Positions 1 to 9,420 of a stretch of 64,000 nt of DNA are shown here, one piece after another. The notes beneath the pieces were generated by a model. It ran no database searches. It worked only from the letters and a program-made list of their open reading frames with translations, and was not told the origin of the DNA. This DNA is from Cedecea selenatireducens. GTDB lineage: Bacteria; Pseudomonadota; Gammaproteobacteria; Enterobacterales; Enterobacteriaceae. A program made the translations under genes and the position numbers. Positions within the stretch are counted from its first letter, which is position 1. Each line of letters starts with the position of its first letter. The stretch is taken from assembly GCF_042138895.1 (NCBI RefSeq), contig NZ_JBHIKW010000002.1, positions 477,808 through 541,807 of the forward strand. Direction: 5' to 3'.

Positions 1-2
1 CG

Positions 3-716
3 CAGGAAATAGCGCGCCACTGGAAGCGCCGGGTAATGCGTCCGGCGGACGTCGACGAACAGCATTTCCTGGCGCTGCTGTTTCAGCTGCTCAGGATCCC
101 TGACCCGATTAATGATGAGCACGAACAGGATGCGCGTTTACACAACGAGATAGCGCGGATGATTGAGCGGTTTCGCCAGCAGGCCGGGCTCTCTTTTAGC
201 GACGAGCAGGGGCTGAGCGACCAGCTTTATATTCACCTCGCCCAGGCGCTTAATCGCAGCCAGTTTAATATCGGCATCGATAGCAATCTGCCAGAAGAGA
301 TAACGCGCCTCTACCCGCGCCTGATGAGAACCTCGCGAGAGGTACTTGCCGAATTTGAACAGCATTATGGGATTCACTTTTCCGATGCGGAAACGGGCCT
401 GGTGGCGGTAATTTTCGGCGCCTGGCTGATGCAGGAAAGTGATATTCAGGAAAAGCAGGTGCTGCTGCTGACCGGGGACGATGTCGATCTGGAGCAAAAA
501 ATTGAGCAGCAGTTGCGCGAGCTGACTCTGCTGCCGTTGAACATTAAGTACCTTGCGGTACAGCAGTTTCAAAGCCAGGGCGCGCCGCGTGAGGTGGTGC
601 TGGTGATTACGCCCTATTCCACTTCCCTGCCGCTGTTTTCCCCTCCGCTCATTCACGCCACGCTGCCGCTGGGAGACCACCAGCAACAGCGTATAAAAGC
701 GCTGCTCGAAGCTTAG
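3..716 (+). CDS. csiE: CsiE, stationary-phase inducible PRD-domain protein (5' end cut by window)
   Basis: The frame is open from base 3, so the N-terminal part of the protein lies outside the window; about 237 residues are visible, against roughly 426 in E. coli CsiE (from memory). The visible part looks like PTS-regulation-domain (PRD) sequence, with a helical stretch and a C-terminal segment rich in Leu and Pro. CsiE in E. coli is a sigma-S and cAMP-CRP controlled protein of unclear function that resembles transcriptional antiterminators. The last codon and stop overlap by a few bases the stop of the convergent hcaT gene, the same convergent arrangement as in E. coli, which supports the identification. 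Function remains uncertain; identity is fairly sure. Confidence 0.85.
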   Translation, partial: QEIARHWKRRVMRPADVDEQHFLALLFQLLRIPDPINDEHEQDARLHNEIARMIERFRQQAGLSFSDEQGLSDQLYIHLAQALNRSQFNIGIDSNLPEEITRLYPRLMRTSREVLAEFEQHYGIHFSDAETGLVAVIFGAWLMQESDIQEKQVLLLTGDDVDLEQKIEQQLRELTLLPLNIKYLAVQQFQSQGAPREVVLVITPYSTSLPLFSPPLIHATLPLGDHQQQRIKALLEA

Positions 717-1867
717 CTTTCCGCAGCGGAATTAACTGCGGTCACTTTTGGCCGCAGGAACAGCGCCGGTACCGCCACCAATGCCATGATCCAGAACATT
801 CCCCCCTGCAGGTGCTGGTAGAGGAAGCCGGAGAAAATCGTCATCACCGCGATACCGCCGCCCATCGCCACCGCGGAATAAACGGCCTGCAGGCGAATCA
901 CTTCGCCGCCTTTTCGGGCTGAGATATAGCGCATCGCCGCGAGGTGGCAAATGGTGAAGCTGCCGCAGTGCAGGATCTGCGCGACAATCAGCCACGGAAG
1001 TTCGGTAGTAGTAGCCATCAGGCTCCAGCGGATAATGCCGGTGACGGTAGACAGCAGCAGCAGGTCGCGGGCGCTCCAGCGGCGGAACAGTTTGTTACTG
1101 AGGGCGAAAATAACGATTTCCGCCACTACGCCAAGCGACCATAAATAGCCCACCACCGAAGCGGAATAGCCCGCCCCCTGCCAGTAAATGGCGCTGAAGC
1201 CGTAATAGGCCGCATGCGCCCCCTGCAGCAGGGAAACGCAGGCCAGGAAACGCCACGCGCTGATAATCAGCCCTTTCCAGGCCGGCCAGCCTGCCGACGT
1301 CTGATGACGGACTTCCCCCTGCGGCATGATTGAAGGCCGCAGCATCATGCCAATCAGCATCGACGCCGCGCCGATGGTCAACAGCACCAAAATAGCCTGA
1401 GAGCTGAACTCGCTCACCAGCTTGCCGGTAACGGCCGAGCCGATGACAAACGCCAGCGATCCCCAGAGGCGCACCCGGCCATAATCCAGCGGCATTTGCC
1501 GCTGCCAGGTACCCGCCAGCGCATCGGTTAACGGCACCAGAGGCGAGAAGAACAGGTTAAAGCCAATCATCGTGAGCAGCAGCCATAATGCGGTATGACC
1601 CAGCCAGAAACCGGCGGCAAAAATCAAGGTGGCAAGGGCTAACAAACGGAGGGCAAAAACAAGACGGGAAGGATCGGTCACGCGTGGAGCTAATAACAAA
1701 CTGCCGAGGAAACGGGCGATTAACCCTGAGCCTAACAGTAATCCGATGGTTTCAGGGGGAAGCCCGACGCCTTTGAGCCAGACGCTCCAGAAGGGCAGAA
1801 ACACGCCATAGCTAAAGAAATAGGTAAAGTAGCTGAGCGCCAGCCAGCGCGTGGAATGCAAAACCAT
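713..1867 (-). CDS. hcaT: HcaT-like MFS transporter (3-phenylpropionate permease family)
   Basis: A 384-residue major facilitator protein with about twelve hydrophobic segments. The N-terminus MVLHSTRWLALSYFTYFFSY matches that of E. coli HcaT, a putative phenylpropionate proton symporter of the inner membrane. The longest frame begins 19 codons earlier, but the ATG at 1867 is preceded by a GGGAGGG ribosome binding site at good spacing, so this start is chosen. The gene converges on csiE and overlaps its stop by four bases. In E. coli the hca dioxygenase genes and hcaR lie next to hcaT; here the next gene is a mutarotase of the yph cluster, so the transporter is an orphan and its substrate here is unproven. 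Confidence 0.88.
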   Translation of the reverse strand: MVLHSTRWLALSYFTYFFSYGVFLPFWSVWLKGVGLPPETIGLLLGSGLIARFLGSLLLAPRVTDPSRLVFALRLLALATLIFAAGFWLGHTALWLLLTMIGFNLFFSPLVPLTDALAGTWQRQMPLDYGRVRLWGSLAFVIGSAVTGKLVSEFSSQAILVLLTIGAASMLIGMMLRPSIMPQGEVRHQTSAGWPAWKGLIISAWRFLACVSLLQGAHAAYYGFSAIYWQGAGYSASVVGYLWSLGVVAEIVIFALSNKLFRRWSARDLLLLSTVTGIIRWSLMATTTELPWLIVAQILHCGSFTICHLAAMRYISARKGGEVIRLQAVYSAVAMGGGIAVMTIFSGFLYQHLQGGMFWIMALVAVPALFLRPKVTAVNSAAES

Positions 1868-1970
1868 GATCCCTCCCGTTTTGGAGGCGATAGTGTCGGG
1901 GATAGCCGGCCGGCATGCAAGCAAACATTAACAGAGCAATAACACACATCAAAATAATGGATATTGCGCG

Positions 1971-2792
1971 CTAGCTCACCTCAACCTCCATCGACAGGCT
2001 CGTTGACTGACCTTGCTCCAGCATCACTAAACCGGGCATTCCCGCCTGATTATGCGCGTTGACCGGGTGCGTTTGCGGCTCCAGGCAGATAAACGGCTGG
2101 TCCGCCATTCTGAACACCATTAAATAAGGCGTTGGGCTGCGCAGGCAAACTCGCATGTCCGAATGCTCAATCAGAGCTAGCCCGCTCCAGCCGGAGTACC
2201 CCACGTTAAGCCACTTGTTCTCCGGCGTTTTGGCGCGGGAAAAATCAGTTTGAGCGGTGAACGTTCCTTCCCAGGCCAAAGGCAGATGCTGCTCGCCTTC
2301 AGGCCAGAAGCCGCTGGCGGAAAACTGCACCCGGCTGCCCGGCTCCAGCGCAAAATACGGATGCAGCCCAAGACCATAAACCATCGGCTTCTCGCCTACG
2401 TGCGTTAACTCAAGCTGGGTTAACAGCCTGTTGCCCGCCAGCCGCCAGGTCAGCTTCGCCAGGTAGTGAAAGCCGCAGGCATGCTGACTACGCAGGCTTA
2501 ACGTCAAACGCTCTTCATCGTGATGCTCTACGTCCCAACGCTTTAGCCAGCCGTCTCCGTGCAGAAAGAAATGCTCATCGACAGGGCTGTCAGGCAACAA
2601 AACTCGCTCGCCGTGCAGTTGAAAGGCATTTCCGGCCACCCTGTTCGCCAGCGGCAGCATAGGAAACAGAGCCGGTTCAGCGGGATGAAAGACCGCTTTT
2701 CCGTGCGTCAGAGATTCAAAGCTGAGGACTGACGCCCCTTGCGGGGCGACGGCTAAACGGAGAAAAGCATTTTGCAGATGCAGCGCGTCCAT
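1971..2792 (-). CDS. yphB: YphB-like aldose 1-epimerase (mutarotase) family protein
   Basis: A 273-residue cytoplasmic protein of the galactose-mutarotase fold. Visible family features are a beta-rich body, a HGDGW/LHG region near residue 78, the GLGLHPYF motif near residue 141 holding a catalytic-type histidine, and a conserved C-terminal acidic segment (ICLEPQTHPVNA). Such enzymes interconvert alpha and beta anomers of sugars before phosphorylation or isomerisation. The ATG overlaps the stop of the upstream sugar porter gene as TAATG, so the two are translationally coupled, and both follow the yphG-like gene in one leftward operon. The E. coli homologue is uncharacterised; the sugar handled is not shown by the sequence. 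Confidence 0.85.
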   Translation of the reverse strand: MDALHLQNAFLRLAVAPQGASVLSFESLTHGKAVFHPAEPALFPMLPLANRVAGNAFQLHGERVLLPDSPVDEHFFLHGDGWLKRWDVEHHDEERLTLSLRSQHACGFHYLAKLTWRLAGNRLLTQLELTHVGEKPMVYGLGLHPYFALEPGSRVQFSASGFWPEGEQHLPLAWEGTFTAQTDFSRAKTPENKWLNVGYSGWSGLALIEHSDMRVCLRSPTPYLMVFRMADQPFICLEPQTHPVNAHNQAGMPGLVMLEQGQSTSLSMEVEVS

Positions 2793-4231
2793 TAACGCAG
2801 CGCCTTTGCCGCAGGCGCTGGCGAGGCATGCACTCGCCCTTCGGCCAGCTGCTGTTCCAGCGCTTCAAGGCTCACGCCTTTGGTTTCCGGCACGAAACGG
2901 CGCACGTAAATAAAGCCAGCGGCGCAGATTACGCCATAAAGCAGGAAGCTACCGGATGCGCCCAGGCCTGCATTCAACAGAGGGAAGGTGTAAGTCAGCA
3001 GGAAACAGGCCACCCATAGCGCTAATGTGCCCAGCGACATCGCCAGCCCGCGAACGCGGTTGGGGAAAATTTCCGACAGCAGCACCCAGGTCACCGGCGC
3101 CAGCGTCAGGGCATAGGTAGCGATAGCGGCCAGCACCAGAATCAATACCGGCAGGCCCAGAATGCCAAGGCCGTAAGCCGCGCCAATCAGCGCATAGATA
3201 ATGGTCAGCCCGGCGGCACCGAACAGCATCAGTTTACGACGGCCGATTTTGTCCACCAGCGGCAACGCGGCAATGGTAAACACGAGGTTAATCAGGCCGG
3301 TAGCCACAATCGATTTCAGCGTGCTGTTAATATCAAATCCGGCAGAGGCGAAAATCTCCTGCGCGTAGTTGAAGATAACGTTAATCCCGCACCACTGCTG
3401 GAACACCGCCAGCACCATACCAATCACGATGATCGGGCGAACCTTTGGCTCCCACAGCGTCGACCACGATACTTTTTGTGTGTCCTTGCTTAACGTTTCC
3501 TGAATATCTTTCAGCGTTTCATCGGCATAGCTTTTACTGCCGATGCGGCTCAGCATCTGGTGAGCACGTTCGCTTTTCCCGGCTCGCACCAGCCAGCGCG
3601 GTGATTCAGGGACAAAGAACATCAGGATCAAGAACGCCGCCGCAGGCACTACGCCCGAGCCAAACATCCAGCGCCAGCCCGCCTGCCCGTTCCAGCTCGC
3701 GCTGATTTCCTGCATCGTTGCGTGGCTGGCCACCGGTTCGGCAATCATCAGGTTGATAAGCTGAGCCGCCAGCACTCCGATAACAATGGTGAGCTGGTTG
3801 ACCGCGACAAAGCGCCCACGCTGCGCGGCCGGGCTAATTTCTGCGATATACATCGGGCTAAGCGCCGAAGCAAGGCCAATGCCTACCCCGCCGACAATAC
3901 GCCATGCAACAAACAGGTCGAAGTTGCTGGCAACCGCCGTGCCCCAGGCTGAGACGGTAAACAGCAGCGCCGCAATAATAAGGGGAATTTTTCGGCCAAA
4001 CTTATCGGCGCACCAGCCGGAGAGCAGCGCCCCGATGACACAGCCCACTAACGCTGAACTCATCGCCCAGCCGGAAACGGCCGGATCGGTAATCGAGAAA
4101 TAGGCTTCGTAAAAAGGTTTTGCCCCGCCGATAACCACCCAGTCATAACCAAACAACAGCCCGCCACAGGCGGCCACCAGACAGATGGTCCAGACGTAAC
4201 CCATGCGTAATTGCGATTGCATACGTTCCAT
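2792..4231 (-). CDS. Sugar porter family MFS transporter
   Basis: A 479-residue proton-linked or facilitative sugar transporter of the inner membrane (Sugar_tr, GLUT/XylE-like). Twelve hydrophobic segments are visible, with the family marks DKFGRK after segment 2, PESPRWL near residue 207, QQWCGIN near residue 282 (the sugar-binding QQxxGxN), DKIGRRKL, and PETKG at the C-terminus. The start at 4231 has GAGGAT ten bases upstream. It sits 65 bp after the yphG-like gene and overlaps the mutarotase gene, so it is the middle gene of an operon. The E. coli yph cluster, as I remember it, has no such porter, so this is a lineage-specific addition. Substrate is likely the same sugar as the ABC system further right, by context only. 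Confidence 0.85.
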   Translation of the reverse strand: MERMQSQLRMGYVWTICLVAACGGLLFGYDWVVIGGAKPFYEAYFSITDPAVSGWAMSSALVGCVIGALLSGWCADKFGRKIPLIIAALLFTVSAWGTAVASNFDLFVAWRIVGGVGIGLASALSPMYIAEISPAAQRGRFVAVNQLTIVIGVLAAQLINLMIAEPVASHATMQEISASWNGQAGWRWMFGSGVVPAAAFLILMFFVPESPRWLVRAGKSERAHQMLSRIGSKSYADETLKDIQETLSKDTQKVSWSTLWEPKVRPIIVIGMVLAVFQQWCGINVIFNYAQEIFASAGFDINSTLKSIVATGLINLVFTIAALPLVDKIGRRKLMLFGAAGLTIIYALIGAAYGLGILGLPVLILVLAAIATYALTLAPVTWVLLSEIFPNRVRGLAMSLGTLALWVACFLLTYTFPLLNAGLGASGSFLLYGVICAAGFIYVRRFVPETKGVSLEALEQQLAEGRVHASPAPAAKALR

Positions 4232-4296
4232 GGTCGATCCTCATCTTGTATTTGTAGGGTAAAGAGCGGGCACTCATCGTCGCCCGCGAATTATGG

Positions 4297-7200
4297 TTAG
4301 AACACGCCGGAGCTAAGGGCCTGACGCAGCAGATGCGCTTTGTCATGGGCCGGGTTAAGCGCCAGTAACTCCTCAACCAGCTGATTGAACGTGGCTATAT
4401 CCCCCAGGCCAAGCTGTCCAAGCGCCTCAACAAAAAGGCAGTGCTGGCGATGCTGCCTGCGCGAATCCCCGTTAAGCGCAATCAGGTCAGGCAGAGAAAC
4501 GGCGAAGAAGTCGGCCTCAACAACGTCTTCCCTGTGATCCCGAGCCCAGTCGATAAACGCCCTGAACTGCTGGTGAGCCGCTTCGAGTTCCCCCAGCTGC
4601 TTGCGGGCCATGGCCTGATAGAAGAGGTAATCCACCGGCTGATCGTTGTAATAGCGCCCAGCGGCTAACGAAGTGCCGCCTTTCAACGCCTCGCGGTAGC
4701 AGGATTTGGCCAGCTCTTTACGCTGCTGAAGCTGGGCGCAGCGGCCAAGCAGATACCAGATATCGTTATCGGTTTGCCCGACCAGGCGGCCTTCACCAAG
4801 GTTTTCCGGGTAACGCAGCGCCTGCTGAAGCAGCTCCTCCGCCTGGCCATATTCGCCGTCAGCCATATTTGCCAGGGCACGACGCTGCTGGTTGATCAGA
4901 TACTGCCCCGTCACTTTGCCTTCGCCGCCTTCCCACGGATGGAACTTGCGCTCCGCCAGGACCTTAGCGGCTTCGTCATGCTTGCCGTGAAGGTTCCACA
5001 GGCTGAGTAATTCAGCGCTCAGATCGTCACGTTTCAGCGCCACCTCACGTTTCGCCTCAAGGCGGGCCAGACGCTCATCCGACGAGCGGCCGTTCAGCTT
5101 CAGCAGGAAATCGAGTTCGAACAGGAAGCGGGCATTCTCGGGTTCGAGATCCACCGCACGCTGCAGCAGAGTTTCAGCTCGCTTAGCATCCTGTTCTTTA
5201 TTCCAGGCATGAATGGCCAGCACGCGCTGCACGGAGGCGAACTCCGGCACTTGTTCGGCGCAGAACGCCCAGCAGCCAAGGGCTTCGTCGTAGCGGCGCT
5301 TGCTGTACCAGAAGCAGCCCAGCAGATACTGCGCAAAGCCATCCTGCGGCAGGCGCATCAGCATCTGCACTTCATCCAGCGTGTTAGGGAAACGAACGCG
5401 GGCGGTGAATTTTTCGCGAGCCTGAGCCAGGTAGCCCTGTTGGCGCTGAGGATCAGCTTCCAGCGAGGCCTGCCACAGCAGCGGCATTGCTTCCTGGGCG
5501 TTGAGCACCGCCAGCAGCTCACGAGCAGCGGTTTCTGCGCCAAAGCTCATCAGCCATCCGGCCAAAACGCTGGCGTTAGTGCCACGCTGCCCGGTGACCT
5601 GCAGCAGCTTTTGCTTGTCGCCTTCGTTTTGGGTAATGGCCCAGCGGGCATAATGCAGGGCATAGCTCAGCGGCCAGACGGCAAGCTGCTGCTCAGTCCA
5701 CGCCAGCGCGGTGGCTTTTTCACCCTGCTGATGCAGCGCCAGCGCTTTTAGCGCCATGGCCAGGTTATTGGAGGCATTGAACTGCAGGCTTTGGGACACC
5801 AGCGTTAATGCCCGAGCGGTTTCCCCTTTGCGCATCGCCAGGCGTGCCAGGGCATAAAGGGCCGCATCCCGGCAGTTGCCGCTCCAGCTCGCCTTGTAGT
5901 AATCGTCGAAGGCTCCTTCGTAGTCGCCCAGACGCTCTTTCGCCGAGCCGCGCAGCTGGCTGGCATCGCCGTTTTGCGGGTTTTTGTTCAGGCGATGGGC
6001 GCGTTTTAGCGCCGCATCAGCATGCTCTTTGGCTTTTTGCCAGTTACCCCGGTTAAATTCGAGCGTCCCCAGCGCGACGTTGCTGCGGTAATCGAGCGGG
6101 TCAATGTCCAGCGCTCGCTGGTAATAATCGAAGGCCGAACGGCTGGCGTGCAGATACTGTTCCAGATGCTGCCCGATGAAATAAAGCTCATCGCAGTTAT
6201 CAATCTGTTCGGGCTTAGCCGGAGCCTGCGCCGCCTGCGGCAGAGGCAGCTCTTCAGGGATGTGCTCAAGATAGCTCAGCAGCGCTTCACCACGTTCGTT
6301 AAGCAGAGTCAGCGTCAGACGCTGCGGCCAGTCGTCCGCCAGCTGATGTTGCCAGGCTTCCGCCGGCTTCAGGCTCAACGGAGATTGCCACAGGATTTGA
6401 CCGTCGCTTTCAAGGCGCAGCGTGGCCTGCTCCAGCGGTGAAATCGCATAGACGCCAAGCGCTAACTTCCCTTGCTGGCGTTCGAGCTTGATTGCAGCCT
6501 CGGTATTGGCATTTTGCAGCGTGCCCAGCTTGCTGTAAGGCAGGAAGTTTTGCACAAACACTTTTTCTTCAAACGGCGCCAGCCAGGTGAAGTCCGGCTG
6601 GTTGTCGGTGAACACGCCGGTCATTAGCTCAATGTAAGGGCCGTTGCTGTCGGTAAGGTTGCGGTCCCAGGCCAGGCCAAAGTCACAGTTGCCCCAGGTC
6701 CACTGCTTCTTGCCCGGTGACACATGGTGATCGGCAATGTGCAGCAGCCCCCCCTGCTCGCCGTGATGATAAGCCCCCACGAAGTCGTAATCGGACTTAT
6801 CGGCCATGAAGGACGTTGGCACGGGAATATTTTTGTAGCGGGAGATATCCACGCCTGCGGAGTAATCCACCTTGTAATAGGTGCCGTGGGCAATCGGGAA
6901 AGCGGAAACGTCGCGTTTGCCGTGGTCAAACACTGCGGTAACGTCAGGCGGGAACACGCTTTGGTGCTCGTCACCGCCCTTCACCGCCGGGTTAGCCCAC
7001 CACAGGAAGTGGCGCGGCGTGGCGTTGCCGTTAAAGACTTTACCGGTAATTTCAATCAGCGCTTTTTCAGGGTAAAGCGTAAAGCCGGTCATCACCTGCA
7101 GACCGCGCATAGGTTCAACTTCACCCAACCAGACGGTTTGCGCCCCGCTTTCGTGCTGCTGGAAGGTGACGTCCACCGGCATGAAGGTCGTCGGGCGGTG

Positions 7201-7569
7201 GTGCTGCGGCCAGTTAAATTCGATCCCGCCGGAAATCCACGGCCCGACCAGGCCCACCAGCGCGGGTTTAACCACTTCGTTGTAGTAAACGAAGTCGCGC
7301 TCCATCACTTTGTCCCAGGCGCGGTGAATACGTCCGCCCAGCTCCGGCAGCAGCATGACGCGAATAAAATCATTCTCCAGCCATACCGCCTGATACTCAC
7401 GCATTTCGCGCTTGCCGGTCAGCGTATCAATCACGCCATAAGGGTAAACCGCCCCGGAAGAGCCCTGGTAGACGCGATGCTCGAGGAACATCGGGTTAGG
7501 GTCTTCTGCGCCGGTGGTCCATGTGGGGAGTGAAAGGGTTTCCTGCCAGACTTTTACCGCTCCGTACAT
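4297..7569 (-). CDS. yphG: YphG-like large DUF5107 plus TPR protein
   Basis: A 1090-residue protein in two parts. Residues about 1-370 form a beta-rich sugar-enzyme-like domain (DUF5107 type) with motifs such as GGRIHRAWDK, GGIEFNWPQHH and WTWGNCDFGLAWDRN; these resemble glycoside-binding or mutarotase-like folds. Residues about 450-1070 are helical tetratricopeptide-type repeats (for example DALNIDP-like and DLEPENARFLFELD blocks). No signal peptide is seen, so it is presumably cytoplasmic. The longest frame begins with a TTG 15 codons earlier, but the ATG at 7569 has GGAGAG seven bases upstream. It is the first gene of the leftward operon and is divergent from the ROK regulator. Function of YphG is unknown; the neighbours suggest a part in sugar or glycoside metabolism. 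Confidence 0.85.
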   Translation of the reverse strand: MYGAVKVWQETLSLPTWTTGAEDPNPMFLEHRVYQGSSGAVYPYGVIDTLTGKREMREYQAVWLENDFIRVMLLPELGGRIHRAWDKVMERDFVYYNEVVKPALVGLVGPWISGGIEFNWPQHHRPTTFMPVDVTFQQHESGAQTVWLGEVEPMRGLQVMTGFTLYPEKALIEITGKVFNGNATPRHFLWWANPAVKGGDEHQSVFPPDVTAVFDHGKRDVSAFPIAHGTYYKVDYSAGVDISRYKNIPVPTSFMADKSDYDFVGAYHHGEQGGLLHIADHHVSPGKKQWTWGNCDFGLAWDRNLTDSNGPYIELMTGVFTDNQPDFTWLAPFEEKVFVQNFLPYSKLGTLQNANTEAAIKLERQQGKLALGVYAISPLEQATLRLESDGQILWQSPLSLKPAEAWQHQLADDWPQRLTLTLLNERGEALLSYLEHIPEELPLPQAAQAPAKPEQIDNCDELYFIGQHLEQYLHASRSAFDYYQRALDIDPLDYRSNVALGTLEFNRGNWQKAKEHADAALKRAHRLNKNPQNGDASQLRGSAKERLGDYEGAFDDYYKASWSGNCRDAALYALARLAMRKGETARALTLVSQSLQFNASNNLAMALKALALHQQGEKATALAWTEQQLAVWPLSYALHYARWAITQNEGDKQKLLQVTGQRGTNASVLAGWLMSFGAETAARELLAVLNAQEAMPLLWQASLEADPQRQQGYLAQAREKFTARVRFPNTLDEVQMLMRLPQDGFAQYLLGCFWYSKRRYDEALGCWAFCAEQVPEFASVQRVLAIHAWNKEQDAKRAETLLQRAVDLEPENARFLFELDFLLKLNGRSSDERLARLEAKREVALKRDDLSAELLSLWNLHGKHDEAAKVLAERKFHPWEGGEGKVTGQYLINQQRRALANMADGEYGQAEELLQQALRYPENLGEGRLVGQTDNDIWYLLGRCAQLQQRKELAKSCYREALKGGTSLAAGRYYNDQPVDYLFYQAMARKQLGELEAAHQQFRAFIDWARDHREDVVEADFFAVSLPDLIALNGDSRRQHRQHCLFVEALGQLGLGDIATFNQLVEELLALNPAHDKAHLLRQALSSGVF

Positions 7570-7684
7570 AGCAACTCTCCAGTAAACAAATAACAGTGAA
7601 TTGGGTGTTGCCAACAGTTTGAAACAGCCGTTTATGATTTAATCGCTTAATGCTCACGCAATACAGTTAACGAGGTTTAGTGAA
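7570..7684. promoter_or_regulatory. Divergent promoter region between yphG and yphH
   Basis: These 115 bp carry the promoters of two divergent units: the yphG-porter-yphB operon to the left and the ROK regulator to the right. The stretch is AT-rich compared with the flanking genes and repeats the word AACAGT (AACAGTGAA and AACAGTTTGAAACAG), which could be operator half-sites for the neighbouring regulator. That assignment is an inference from position; no operator of YphH is known to me. Confidence 0.4.
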
Positions 7685-8878
7685 ATGCAGGAGTCAGGTC
7701 TCAACAATCAGCGGGTGCGCCAGCTTAACCGGCAAACCCTGATGAAGCTGGTATGGCGGCACAAGCGGCTGAGTAAATCGCAGTTTGCTCAGCACACAGG
7801 GCTGTCGATTCCGGCGGTCAGCAACATTCTGGAAGAGCTGGTGGCAGAGGGAAAACTCAGCCATTCCAGCGAAAACCTCAGCAGCCGGGGGCTTAACGGC
7901 GGCAGCTATCAGATCCCGCCGGAAGGGAATTACATTCTTTGCATGAACGTCACCCCCACCAGCATTGAAAGCCAGCTGTGCAACGCGCAGCTGTCGCCGA
8001 TAGAGGAGTTCGAGCGCCGCTCAATTTCCGCCCCGTCTCCCCAGGCTTTATTAGCCGCCATTGAAGCCATCTGGCATCAGCGGCGCAAAAGCTGGCCGAA
8101 GAAAACCATCAACCTCGCGCTGGGGATCCACGGGCAGGTCGATCCCGTGACCGGCGTGTCGCAGACCATGCCCCAGGCGCCGTGGCGCGAAGCGGTGGAA
8201 ATTAAGTATCTGCTGGAAGAAAAGCTCGGCGTCACGGTGCTGCTGGATAACGACTGCGTGATGCTTGCGCTGGCGGAAAAATGGCAGAACGCCGGGAATC
8301 GGGAAGACTTTTGCGTGCTCAACGTCGATTACGGCATCGGCTCTTCGTTCGTTATCAACGGGCAAATTTATCGCGGCAATCTCTACGGCAGTGGGCAGAT
8401 TGGCCACACCATCGTCAACCCCGACGGCATGGCTTGCGACTGTGGGCGCTACGGCTGCCTGGAGACCGTGGCCTCATTAAGCGCGCTAAAAAAGCAGGCG
8501 CGTATCTGGCTTAAAACACATCCTGAGGCGCAGCTTCACGATCCAGAAAAGCTAACTTCCCGGCAGCTGGTTCAGGCGCTGCATGCGGGCGACGAAAGAG
8601 TGGCTCGCTGGGCGGAAGATTCGGCCAATGCTATTGGGCTTAGCCTGTATAACTTCCTTAATATTCTCAACATTAATCAAATCTGGTTTTACGGCCGCAG
8701 CTGCGAGTTTGGCGAGAACTGGCTGAACTCTATTAAACAGCGCATCGGTTTTAATCCGTTCGACCATGGCGACGCCTTAAAAAGCAACGCTACGCAAATA
8801 AACTTCGGCCAGCTAACACGCGCCCAACAGGTCATGGGGATTGGTTATTTATATGTCGAGGCCGGGCTGGTAGCGTAA
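7685..8878 (+). CDS. yphH: YphH-like ROK-family transcriptional regulator
   Basis: A 397-residue protein, the same length as E. coli YphH. Residues about 15-75 form a winged helix-turn-helix of the MarR/NagC type (LSKSQFAQHTGLSIPAVSNIL). The rest is a ROK (repressor, ORF, kinase) domain with an ATPase-like core: NVDYGIGSSFVINGQIYRG, GQIGHTIV and the zinc-type cysteine cluster CDCGRYGCLET near residue 253, which is the NagC/Mlc signature. It most likely represses or activates the flanking sugar genes and binds a sugar or sugar phosphate. It stands divergent from yphG and upstream of the DoxX gene. The ligand is unknown. Confidence 0.9.
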   Translation: MQESGLNNQRVRQLNRQTLMKLVWRHKRLSKSQFAQHTGLSIPAVSNILEELVAEGKLSHSSENLSSRGLNGGSYQIPPEGNYILCMNVTPTSIESQLCNAQLSPIEEFERRSISAPSPQALLAAIEAIWHQRRKSWPKKTINLALGIHGQVDPVTGVSQTMPQAPWREAVEIKYLLEEKLGVTVLLDNDCVMLALAEKWQNAGNREDFCVLNVDYGIGSSFVINGQIYRGNLYGSGQIGHTIVNPDGMACDCGRYGCLETVASLSALKKQARIWLKTHPEAQLHDPEKLTSRQLVQALHAGDERVARWAEDSANAIGLSLYNFLNILNINQIWFYGRSCEFGENWLNSIKQRIGFNPFDHGDALKSNATQINFGQLTRAQQVMGIGYLYVEAGLVA

Positions 8879-8980
8879 AACATTCACTAACACAAACAGC
8901 GTGGTAGAGGCGCAGCGGCAATGGCAGGCTCGGATGTTGTGTATTAACTTTAAATTGAGTCCACTACAGGCGAGCCCGCT

Positions 8981-9403
8981 ATGAACACACTACGCTATTT
9001 CGATTTTGGTCAATCTCGTGCCCTGATCCTGCTTATTGCCCGTATTGCGTTGATTCTGCTGTTCATTATTTTCGGCTTGCCGAAGATCAGCGGATTCAGT
9101 GGCACCGTGGCGTATATGGAGCATCTTGGTACTCCCCTGCCAACGCTTGCGGCGGTGATTGCGGTGTTTATGGAAGTTGTTGCCGCTATCCTGGTCATCA
9201 TCGGGTTCTTTACCCGTCCGCTGGCCATTTTGTTTGTGTTTTATACCCTCGGCACGGCGCTTATCGGCCATCACTACTGGAATATGACCGGCGATGTGGT
9301 GATGCCGAATATGATAAACTTCTATAAAAACATCAGCATAGCTGGAGGATTCCTGCTGTTGGCGGTCACTGGCCCTGGCGCTATTTCCGTCGACAAGCGC
9401 TAA
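8981..9403 (+). CDS. yphA: YphA-like DoxX family membrane protein
   Basis: A 140-residue inner-membrane protein with four hydrophobic segments (about 15-35, 60-80, 85-103, 112-132), as in the DoxX family. E. coli YphA is the same size and is also next to the yph sugar genes. DoxX proteins have been linked to thiosulfate or redox metabolism, but YphA has no assigned role. A GAGTCC/AGGCGAG stretch lies upstream of the ATG and a strong intrinsic terminator follows at 9421-9443, so it ends its transcription unit. It may be cotranscribed with yphH across the 102-bp gap or have its own promoter. Confidence 0.85.
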   Translation: MNTLRYFDFGQSRALILLIARIALILLFIIFGLPKISGFSGTVAYMEHLGTPLPTLAAVIAVFMEVVAAILVIIGFFTRPLAILFVFYTLGTALIGHHYWNMTGDVVMPNMINFYKNISIAGGFLLLAVTGPGAISVDKR

Positions 9404-9420
9404 ATCCCTTCCTCACTCGG

